Source: CAIWXH01 sp964555675
Lineage (GTDB): Bacteria > Chloroflexota > Chloroflexia > Chloroflexales > Chloroflexaceae
Length of the DNA stretch: 20,621 bases
Assembly (NCBI GenBank): GCA_964555675.1
Contig: CAZKTU010000105.1
Span: 1 to 20,621, forward strand
Reading direction: 5' to 3'
Shown: one piece after another, positions 15,961-20,621 of the stretch
Layout: each line of letters opens with the position of its first letter
Numbering within the stretch: position 1 is the stretch's first letter
Made by a program: the position numbers and the translations under genes
The notes under the pieces: generated by a model
Database searches by the model: none
Told to the model about the DNA's origin: nothing
Seen by the model: only the letters and a program-made list of their open reading frames with translations

Positions 15961-16299
15961 TTACCAGCGCGAGGTGCCGCCGATCTGTCGTTCGGCGACG
16001 GCGCCGACGGCCGCCTTGAAGGTCGCTGTGCCCACCGTCAGCAGGTCGCCTGGCTCGATGCGCTGCTGGCCGGTGACGGGCTGGCCGTTGACGAAGACCG
16101 TGGCCTTCGGGTCAAGGGGGAAAATGAACCAGCGGTCGAGGGCCACCCGCAGCTCGGCGTGGCGCGGGAGGATCAGCCGGTCGTGCATGACCATGTCGCA
16201 GCCGCTCGCCGAGCCAAGCACGGTGCTGCGGGCCTCGAGCACAGTGGACTGGCCGACGCGCGAGCCCGAGATGCCGATAAGGGTGAGTGCTTTGGCCAT
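15961..16299 (-). CDS. FHA domain protein (degenerate phosphopeptide site)
   Basis: A 112-aa protein consisting almost wholly of one forkhead-associated fold. Pointers are VLGSASGCDMVMHD, LPRHAELRV, and VFVNGQPVTGQQRIEPGDLLTVG. Classic FHA domains use the arginine of GR and the serine of SxxH to bind phosphothreonine. Here the arginine position appears to be serine (GSASG) and SxxH is LPRH, so ordinary phosphothreonine binding is doubtful, while the structural H and N remain. The ATG at 16299 has an AGAGGTG site upstream; an in-frame extension to 16356 adds 19 residues upstream of that site. TTGACA-17-TACAAA on the minus strand lies about 50 bases before it. It is divergent from the CBS gene. 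Confidence 0.8.
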   Translation of the reverse strand: MAKALTLIGISGSRVGQSTVLEARSTVLGSASGCDMVMHDRLILPRHAELRVALDRWFIFPLDPKATVFVNGQPVTGQQRIEPGDLLTVGTATFKAAVGAVAERQIGGTSRW

Positions 16300-16346
16300 G
16301 GCGACACCTCTGCGTGACATCCTATTTATCGTGGGGACTGTCACGA

Positions 16347-16375
16347 TTTGTACCACCCGCCTGCCCCTATGTCAA
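16347..16375 (-). promoter_or_regulatory. Promoter of the FHA gene
   Basis: Minus strand: TTGACA (16370-16375), a 17-base spacer and TACAAA (16347-16352). The in-frame extension to 16356 would begin inside this promoter, which supports the start at 16299. Confidence 0.75.
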
Positions 16376-16391
16376 GATCCCGGCGGTACGA

Positions 16392-16418
16392 GTGACGACA
16401 TCGTCACCATGCTATAAT
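16392..16418 (+). promoter_or_regulatory. Promoter of the DUF190-CBS gene with perfect operator-like palindrome
   Basis: A perfect TATAAT is at 16413-16418, followed by AGGAGG (16425-16430). GTGACGA-CA-TCGTCAC (16392-16407) is a perfect palindrome just upstream of the -10. Its GTGACG could act as a -35 only with a short 15-base spacer, so activator- or repressor-dependent use is plausible. Confidence 0.6.
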
Positions 16419-16435
16419 CCCGCCAGGAGGAACCC

Positions 16436-17716
16436 ATGGCCCCATCCGACACCGTCCAGCGTGTGCGCATCTACCTCAGTCGGGACGACCAGTGGGAGGG
16501 CGGGCCGCGCTACCTCGCGCTCCTCGAGCAGCTACGGCTCTACGGGGCCACAGGCGCCACAGCCCTGCAGGGCCTCGCCGGCTTCGGCCCCGGCCATCGC
16601 TCGCGCGGCGCCCTGCCCGAGCGCTCTGAGCAGCGCCAGCCCGTGGTCATCGAGTGGATCGACCGCTCCGAGCGAGTGGCGCGTGTATTGCCGCTGCTCG
16701 AGGGGCTCCTTGGCGACTACCTGGTCACCCTCGAAGACATCCCCGTCTACAGGGCCACCCTGCGCGCCCGCGGCCCCTTCGCCGCCGAGCGCAGCGTCGG
16801 CGACCTGATGCGTCGTCCCGCGCCCTCGGTCAGCGCCGAGACACCCCTGGCCGCGGCCCTGGCCCAGATGGTGGGCGAGCGCATCGGGGCCCTGCCCGTA
16901 GTCGACGAGGCCTCGCGCCTGACGGGCCTGATCACCGAGCAGGATCTGCTCTGGCGCGGCGGCCTGCGCCTGCCGCCGCGGCTGCTGCCCCTGCTCTCGC
17001 CCGACGAGGGCGCCGCCTTCGTGGCCCCCCTGGCCGGGCGGGTCGCCCGCGAGGTGATGAGCGCCGAGCCGCGCAGCGTCGGCCCGGGCACGGCCATCCC
17101 CCAGGCCCTGGTGGCCATGATCGAGTGGGGCTATGCGCAGATCCCCGTGATCGACCGCGACGGGCGGCTGGCCGGGCTGCTCGGGCAGGAGCATGTCCTG
17201 CGCGAGGCGCTGACCCAGGCTGCGGCCGCGGGCGAAGCGGTCGCGGTGCGCGACGCCGAGCCGCCCACGCCGGTGCGCCTGGTGATGCAGACGGCGCTCC
17301 ATCAGGTGCCGGCCGGCGCGCGGCCCGACGCCGCCCTGGCCCAGTTGGTCGCGACACCGAGCCAGAGTCTGCTGGTGGTCGACGCCGCGGGCCGACTGGG
17401 GGGCGTGCTCAACACCGCCTCGGCCCTGCGCGGGCTTGGCGGCGAGGCGCGGGCCGCCTTCCTGGCGGCGCTCCAGCGCCCGCAGGCGGCGGGCCTACCC
17501 GGAGCAGGGCAGCCCATCGAGAGTGAGCAGAGCCTCGACGAGCTGCTCGAGCGCGACCCGCCGATGATCGGGCCCGAGCAGAGCGTGCTCGACGCCGTGC
17601 GGCGCCTGATCGAGCTCGAGACGGAGCAGCTGGCCGTGGTCGACGGCGAGACGAGATTGTTGGGTATAATTGGGCGCGGCGGGCTGATCAGAGCCCTGCT
17701 GCAACAAAGCGAGTAG
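16436..17716 (+). CDS. DUF190 (PII-like) protein fused to four CBS domains
   Basis: A 426-aa cytoplasmic protein. Residues 7-110 match the DUF190 pattern: a beta-strand start VRIYLSRDDQ, helix with LLEQLRLYGATGATALQGLAGFG, then PVVIEWID and a strand ending VTLEDIPVY. This is a PII-like ferredoxin fold. Two CBS pairs follow, at about 121-175, 205-258, 278-330 and 365-424; recognisable blocks are VGDLMRRPAPSV, AREVMSAEPRSV and LLGIIGRGGLIRALL. CBS pairs commonly bind adenine nucleotides and DUF190 is related to nucleotide sensors, so a nucleotide-responsive regulator is a reasonable inference. The target is unknown. The ATG at 16436 has AGGAGG five bases away. The epimerase gene follows after eight bases, suggesting an operon. 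Confidence 0.85.
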   Translation: MAPSDTVQRVRIYLSRDDQWEGGPRYLALLEQLRLYGATGATALQGLAGFGPGHRSRGALPERSEQRQPVVIEWIDRSERVARVLPLLEGLLGDYLVTLEDIPVYRATLRARGPFAAERSVGDLMRRPAPSVSAETPLAAALAQMVGERIGALPVVDEASRLTGLITEQDLLWRGGLRLPPRLLPLLSPDEGAAFVAPLAGRVAREVMSAEPRSVGPGTAIPQALVAMIEWGYAQIPVIDRDGRLAGLLGQEHVLREALTQAAAAGEAVAVRDAEPPTPVRLVMQTALHQVPAGARPDAALAQLVATPSQSLLVVDAAGRLGGVLNTASALRGLGGEARAAFLAALQRPQAAGLPGAGQPIESEQSLDELLERDPPMIGPEQSVLDAVRRLIELETEQLAVVDGETRLLGIIGRGGLIRALLQQSE

Positions 17717-17724
17717 GTCACACC

Positions 17725-18762
17725 ATGAAGACAGTCTTAATCACCGGGGGCGCCGGCTTCCTGGGCATCAACCTTGTGCGCCACCTGCTCGAGCGGGGCT
17801 ACAAGGTGCGCTCCCTCGACATCGCACCCTTCGACTACCCCGAGCGCAGCCAGATTGATATTCACACCGGCGATATTCGCGACCGCAACGCCGTAGAGCG
17901 GGCCATGGAGGGCGTCGACCTGGTGGTCCACACCGCGGCGGCCCTGCCCCTCTATAAGGCGGCCGATATCTTCTCGACCGATATCGACGGCACGCGCAAT
18001 GTCATCCAGACTGCCCAGGCGCACAAGGTCGAGCGCTTCGTCCATATCTCGACCACGGCGGTGTACGGCATCCCCGACCATCACCCCCTGCTCGAGACCG
18101 ACCCGATGGACGGGGTCGGCCCTTACGGCGAGGCCAAGGTCAAGGCCGAGGAGGTCTGCCTGAGCTATCGGGCCAAAGGGATGTGTGTGCCGATCATCAG
18201 GCCCAAGTCGTTCATCGGGCCCGAGCGCCTGGGCATCTTCGCGATGCTCTACGACTGGGCCAAAGACGGCAAGAACTTCCCCCTGCCGGGCAGCGGCAAG
18301 AACCGCTATCAGCTGCTCGACGTCGAGGATCTCTGCGAGGCGATCTACCTCTGCCTGACCCTCGACGAGGCGCGGGTGAACGACACCTTCAACATCGGGG
18401 CCAAAGAGTTCACGACGATCAAAGAGGACTTTCAGGCCGTGCTCGACGCGGCCGGCTTCGGCAAGAAGATCATCAGCTTTCCGGCGGCGCCCGCCACGGC
18501 GGCCCTGGTGCTGATGGAGAAGCTCAAGCTCTCGCCGGTCTACAAGTGGGCCTACGGCACCGTCACCGAGGATTCGTTCGTCTCGGTCGAGAAGGCCGAG
18601 CGGACCCTGGGCTTCAAGCCGAAGCACTCGAACAAGGACGCCCTGGTGCGCAACTACCGCTGGTACGTCGAGCACCAGGCCGACTTCCAGAACGCCACGG
18701 GCGTCTCGCACCGCGTGCCGTGGAGCCAGGGCGTCTGGAAGATCGCCAAGGTGTTCTTCTAA
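17725..18762 (+). CDS. NAD(P)-dependent epimerase/dehydratase (extended SDR)
   Basis: A 345-aa extended short-chain dehydrogenase/reductase. The nucleotide-binding GGAGFLG (8-14) follows the first strand, with D32 positioned for NAD preference. The active site is serine/threonine at 109-111 (ISTTAVYG) with Y134 and K138 in PYGEAK. The C-terminal half (RYQLLDVEDLCEAIYLCL, FNIGAKE) is that of sugar-nucleotide epimerases/dehydratases and related 3-beta-HSD-like enzymes. No glycosyltransferase or other sugar gene is next to it to reveal the substrate. It starts eight bases after the DUF190-CBS gene with a weak GAGTAGG site. It ends tail-to-tail with the rfaE2-like gene, sharing bases 18759-18762. 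Confidence 0.88.
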   Translation: MKTVLITGGAGFLGINLVRHLLERGYKVRSLDIAPFDYPERSQIDIHTGDIRDRNAVERAMEGVDLVVHTAAALPLYKAADIFSTDIDGTRNVIQTAQAHKVERFVHISTTAVYGIPDHHPLLETDPMDGVGPYGEAKVKAEEVCLSYRAKGMCVPIIRPKSFIGPERLGIFAMLYDWAKDGKNFPLPGSGKNRYQLLDVEDLCEAIYLCLTLDEARVNDTFNIGAKEFTTIKEDFQAVLDAAGFGKKIISFPAAPATAALVLMEKLKLSPVYKWAYGTVTEDSFVSVEKAERTLGFKPKHSNKDALVRNYRWYVEHQADFQNATGVSHRVPWSQGVWKIAKVFF

Positions 18763-19262
18763 CTTCGCGCGTACCGCTCGACGATGCGGGCGATGAGCTC
18801 GCTAGTCGAGCGGCCCTCGGCGTAGGGCAGCAGGCATACCTGACCGCCGTAGGCGGCGACGATGCGGCCCTCGGGCAGGCGCGCCAGATCGGGGGCGCCG
18901 TCGGGGCCGCCGGCGTAGTCGCCCCCTTTGACGTACAGATCGGGGCGCAGGGCCGCGACCACCGCCTCGGCCGTGGGCTCGTCGAAGATCGTCACATAGT
19001 CGACGGGGCGCAGAGCGGCGAGAAGGGCGGCGCGGTCGGCCTGGGGGACGATCGGGCGCAGGGGGCCCTTGATCGCGCGGGTCGAGGCGTCGGAGTTGAG
19101 GGCGACCAGCAGCAGATCGCCGAGGGCGCGGGCGCGGCTGAGGTAGTCGACGTGGCCGGCGTGGACCAGGTCGAAGACCCCGTTGGTGAGCACGACCCGC
19201 AGGCCATCGGCGCGCCATATCGCGCGCAGGGCGAGCAGCTCGTCGAGCGGAAGAGCAGTCAT
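18759..19262 (-). CDS. rfaE2: RfaE2/HldE-C-type nucleotidyltransferase
   Basis: A 167-aa cytidylyltransferase-fold protein matching the adenylyltransferase domain of bifunctional HldE: D-glycero-beta-D-manno-heptose 1-phosphate to ADP-heptose. The nucleotide-binding HAGH motif is at 34-37 in TNGVFDLVHAGHVDYL. LVALNSDASTRAIKG, RPVDYVTIFDEPTAEAV and VKGGDY are typical of the group, and STSELI near residue 155 is the closing motif. No sugar kinase domain is fused and no heptose pathway gene (gmhA, gmhB, hldD) is in view, so the true sugar substrate is open. It is last in a three-gene minus-strand operon; GGAG precedes the ATG and the gap to the upstream gene is 21 bases. Confidence 0.88.
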   Translation of the reverse strand: MTALPLDELLALRAIWRADGLRVVLTNGVFDLVHAGHVDYLSRARALGDLLLVALNSDASTRAIKGPLRPIVPQADRAALLAALRPVDYVTIFDEPTAEAVVAALRPDLYVKGGDYAGGPDGAPDLARLPEGRIVAAYGGQVCLLPYAEGRSTSELIARIVERYARS

Positions 19263-19283
19263 CGTGGCTCCGTGAGGGGGCCG

Positions 19284-19670
19284 CTAGCGCGTAAAGGGCG
19301 AGGTGAGCACCCCGAGGGCGGCCAGAGCGAGGGCGACGACGAGGGTGCAGGCGTAGAGCACGGGGATGACCGACGGGCCGAGGGCGGCGCCGGCGCTGCC
19401 GAGGGCGGCGGCGAGCAGGAAGACCGTAGTGAGGGGGAAGCTCTGGAGGTGGGCCAGCCAGAGGCCGCGGCGCCAATTGCCGCGGCGCAGGCGTTCGCCG
19501 GCGAAGCGGCCGATGGTGGTGCCTGCGGCGGCGAGCAAGGTCCAGAGGAAGGCGGCGATGAAGATGTTCCAGGCCTGAAGGGGGGCTGCCCACCTGAAGG
19601 CCGAGCCGCCGATAGCCCCCAGGACGGCGCTGACGGCCAGGGGGATGAGGAAGGCGGGCGAGACGCTCAT
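19284..19670 (-). CDS. Small hypothetical membrane protein, four predicted segments
   Basis: A 128-aa protein not recognised as any named family. Hydrophobic segments are at about 5-25, 32-52, 75-95 and 101-122, separated by a basic loop rich in arginine (FAGERLRRGNWRRGL). By the positive-inside rule that loop probably faces the cytoplasm. The segments are rich in alanine and leucine and there are no obvious charged intramembrane residues, so a transporter or sensor role cannot be inferred. The ATG at 19670 overlaps the upstream stop (ATGA) and has GGAGG. It is the middle gene between the CxxC protein and the nucleotidyltransferase. Confidence 0.8.
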   Translation of the reverse strand: MSVSPAFLIPLAVSAVLGAIGGSAFRWAAPLQAWNIFIAAFLWTLLAAAGTTIGRFAGERLRRGNWRRGLWLAHLQSFPLTTVFLLAAALGSAGAALGPSVIPVLYACTLVVALALAALGVLTSPFTR

Positions 19671-19996
19671 CGGGCCTCCGCCGGGGCGGGGGCCAGACGG
19701 TCGTACTCATCCTTGGTGATGAACTCGCCGCCCTCGATCGTCCGACTCTGCTCGCGCCGGTTGCGGTCGAAGGCCAGGTCGGCGTACATCAGGCGAAAGC
19801 AGCGCGCGTCCATAATCTCTTTGCGCAGCCTGTAGCCGGCGACGTCTTCGCCGTCGCCGAACTCGACGGCCAAGTCGTTAAAGAGGTGGACCCGCACATG
19901 GACCGGCGTGCCGCAGCGGCTACAGCGGACATAGAGGTGGAGGGCATTATCGGGCGGGCTGCCTTGGCCGCCGAACAGTCGTCGCAGAAAGTTCAT
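19667..19996 (-). CDS. Hypothetical 109-aa protein with CxxC knuckle
   Basis: Not recognised beyond a motif. One CSRCGTP zinc-knuckle-like pair occurs in YVRCSRCGTPVHVRVHLFNDL. A second pair is lacking, so metal binding by one chain would need other ligands or a dimer. The rest is charged and probably globular (VEFGDGEDVAGYRLRKEIMD, EGGEFITKDEYDRL). It starts MNFLRRLFGG, a short basic-hydrophobic N-terminus that could associate with membrane. The ATG at 19996 is chosen because the promoter TTGCCA-17-TATGAT (-10 at 20031-20036) places transcription start near 20023, inside the longer frame that begins at 20035. It is the first gene of the minus-strand operon. Confidence 0.75.
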   Translation of the reverse strand: MNFLRRLFGGQGSPPDNALHLYVRCSRCGTPVHVRVHLFNDLAVEFGDGEDVAGYRLRKEIMDARCFRLMYADLAFDRNRREQSRTIEGGEFITKDEYDRLAPAPAEAR

Positions 19997-20030
19997 CGCA
20001 CATCCCGGCTGCTTGAAGGTCTGCACGGGC

Positions 20031-20059
20031 ATCATACCGAATGCAGCCTACTGTGGCAA
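20031..20059 (-). promoter_or_regulatory. Promoter of the CxxC-membrane-rfaE2 operon
   Basis: Minus strand: TTGCCA (20054-20059), a 17-base spacer and TATGAT (20031-20036), about 35 bases before the first ATG. Confidence 0.72.
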
Positions 20060-20069
20060 GGGCTGCCAC
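20053..20069. repeat. Inverted repeat between the operon and tRNA promoters
   Basis: GTGGCA (20053-20058) and TGCCAC (20064-20069) flank five bases. It covers the -35 of the minus-strand promoter and ends four bases before the -35 of the tRNA-tuf promoter. Confidence 0.4.
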
Positions 20070-20073
20070 GAAT

Positions 20074-20102
20074 TTGCACAATGCCGAGGGCTATGGTAGA
20101 AT
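20074..20102 (+). promoter_or_regulatory. Promoter of the tRNA-tuf operon
   Basis: TTGCAC (20074-20079), a 17-base spacer and TAGAAT (20097-20102), about 36 bases before the first tRNA. Confidence 0.75.
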
Positions 20103-20137
20103 ACGCGGGCTGTGGGTTGCGGCACTCTTAAATATGC

Positions 20138-20213
20138 GCCGGCGTAGCTCAATTGGCAGAGCAACGGTTTTGTAAACCGTAGGTTCAGGGTTCAATTCCC
20201 TGCGTCGGCTCCA
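20138..20213 (+). tRNA. tRNA-Thr (anticodon UGU)
   Basis: A full cloverleaf of 76 bases including an encoded CCA. The acceptor GCCGGCG pairs with CGTCGGC, the anticodon stem is ACGGT/ACCGT with loop TTTGTAA (TGT at 20171-20173), and the T loop is GGTTCAATTCC. It reads ACA and other ACN codons by wobble. Confidence 0.97.
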
Positions 20214-20221
20214 GGCGTTGT

Positions 20222-20307
20222 GGGTCGGTTCCGGAGCGGTCAAACGGGGCAGACTGTAAATCTGTTGGCTTACGCCTTCGCAGGTTCGAATCCTGCCCGG
20301 CCCACCA
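20222..20307 (+). tRNA. tRNA-Tyr (anticodon GUA)
   Basis: A class II tRNA of 86 bases with encoded CCA. The acceptor GGGTCGG pairs with CCGGCCC. The anticodon GTA is at 20256-20258 in loop CTGTAAA. A long variable arm follows, then GCAGG-TTCGAAT-CCTGC. It lies eight bases after tRNA-Thr. Confidence 0.97.
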
Positions 20308-20320
20308 TTATTCGGGATGC

Positions 20321-20369
20321 GCGAGGCGGCTGTGGGATTCAGTTCGACTGGTCTCACGGTCCGCATCGC
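20321..20369 (+). other. Long hairpin filling the tRNA-Tyr/tRNA-Thr spacer
   Basis: GCGAGGCGG (20321-20329) pairs with CCGCATCGC (20361-20369) with one mismatch. GTGGGA (20332-20337) pairs with TCTCAC (20352-20357), and CAGT/ACTG caps a TCG loop. GGA/TCC can extend the base. It occupies most of the 77-base spacer and is likely present in the precursor transcript, possibly as a processing site. Confidence 0.6.
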
Positions 20370-20384
20370 TCTCCTGGGTTACAT

Positions 20385-20460
20385 GCCTACGTAGCTCAGT
20401 TGGTAGAGCACGTCTTTGGTAAAGACGAGGTCACGGGTTCAAGTCCCGTCGTAGGCTCCA
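20385..20460 (+). tRNA. tRNA-Thr (anticodon GGU)
   Basis: A 76-base cloverleaf with encoded CCA. The acceptor GCCTACG pairs with CGTAGGC, the anticodon stem is CGTCT/AGACG with loop TTGGTAA (GGT at 20418-20420), and the T arm is ACGGG-TTCAAGT-CCCGT. It reads ACC and ACU. Confidence 0.97.
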
Positions 20461-20471
20461 GAACTGCTACA

Positions 20472-20539
20472 GGCGAGGCGCGCGCGTTGCCTCGCCAGGA
20501 AGCTCGTGCCGGCATTCGCCGGCGCGAGCGGCGCGTTTT
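20472..20539 (+). promoter_or_regulatory. Double hairpin in the tuf leader
   Basis: GGCGAGGC (20472-20479) pairs with GCCTCGCC (20489-20496). GCTCGTGCCGGC (20502-20513) pairs with GCCGGCGCGAGC (20518-20529), with one G-U pair and an ATTC loop. TTTT follows at 20536-20539, six bases after the second stem. It could be a processing site, an attenuator or a partial terminator between the tRNAs and tuf. Confidence 0.55.
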
Positions 20540-20566
20540 CAGTGAGCTCAAGGAGCAGAGGAGTTC

Positions 20567-20621
20567 ATGGCGAAGCAGAAGTTCGAGCGGACGAAGCCGC
20601 ATGTGAACATCGGGACGATCG
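20567..20621 (+). CDS. tuf: Elongation factor Tu, N-terminal fragment
   Basis: Only the first 18 codons are inside the window; they read MAKQKFERTKPHVNIGTI, the near-invariant start of bacterial EF-Tu, just before the P-loop region. EF-Tu carries aminoacyl-tRNA to the ribosome as a GTP complex. GAGGAG lies four bases before the ATG, with AGGAG a little further upstream. The three tRNA genes ahead, in the same orientation and with one visible promoter, suggest one tRNA-tuf transcript. The rest of the gene lies beyond the end. Confidence 0.95.
   Translation, partial: MAKQKFERTKPHVNIGTI

Noticed and set aside
19886..20131. 81-codon plus-strand open frame upstream of the tRNAs
   Set aside because: It is antisense to the CxxC protein and runs through both divergent promoters; no ribosome-binding site.
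20308..20384. Degenerate tRNA-Gly in the glyT position
   Set aside because: No D-arm, anticodon or T-arm remnants are visible; the sequence folds as a single long hairpin instead.

Overview
This is a GC-rich (roughly two thirds G+C) bacterial chromosomal segment, densely packed with housekeeping and metabolic genes. I see no transposase, integrase, phage gene or CRISPR array. Strong C/G third positions, sigma-70-type promoters (TTGACA/TATAAT), Shine-Dalgarno starts and a tRNA-Thr/tRNA-Tyr/tRNA-Thr/tuf cluster are the visible hallmarks. The gene set and protein style (E. coli-type PurB, DUF190-CBS fusion, DUF1997-like protein, orphan PsuG, lone RfaE2-type nucleotidyltransferase) remind me of filamentous Chloroflexota (Chloroflexia). 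That assignment is inference and was not tested by any search.

Layout. 1-3408 (+): the 3' part of a pullulanase gene, then an M20 dipeptidase. 3409-6613 (-): HU, then a gene-free 434-base stretch with a palindrome and a possible structured RNA, then purB and a YkuE-like metallophosphoesterase. 6793-13537 (+): uvrC, apparently leaderless, overlaps a PLP-dependent dehydratase, which nearly abuts a methylcrotonoyl-CoA carboxylase beta subunit. A DUF58 membrane protein and psuG follow. 13795-14819 (+): an RpoD-like sigma factor with a consensus promoter, a long leader and a strong terminator.

14897-17716 holds two divergent pairs: a 90-aa orphan protein against a DUF1997/SRPBCC protein, and a degenerate FHA protein against a DUF190-4xCBS protein. 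An extended SDR epimerase (17725-18762, +) follows the CBS gene closely. It ends tail-to-tail, sharing four bases, with a minus-strand operon of three genes: a CxxC small protein, a small membrane protein and an rfaE2-like nucleotidyltransferase. 20138-20621 (+) carries tRNA-Thr(UGU), tRNA-Tyr(GUA), tRNA-Thr(GGU) and the first codons of tuf. This is the E. coli thrU-tyrU-(glyT)-thrT-tufB order without glyT.

I did not find an obvious new multi-gene system. The least explained signals are non-coding: the helix-rich HU/purB intergenic region, motif sharing between its palindrome and the HU promoter, a hairpin filling the tRNA-Tyr/tRNA-Thr spacer, a double hairpin before tuf, and inverted repeats inside most divergent promoter regions. 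Many of the proposed gene starts are supported by a promoter or ribosome-binding site that I could locate.
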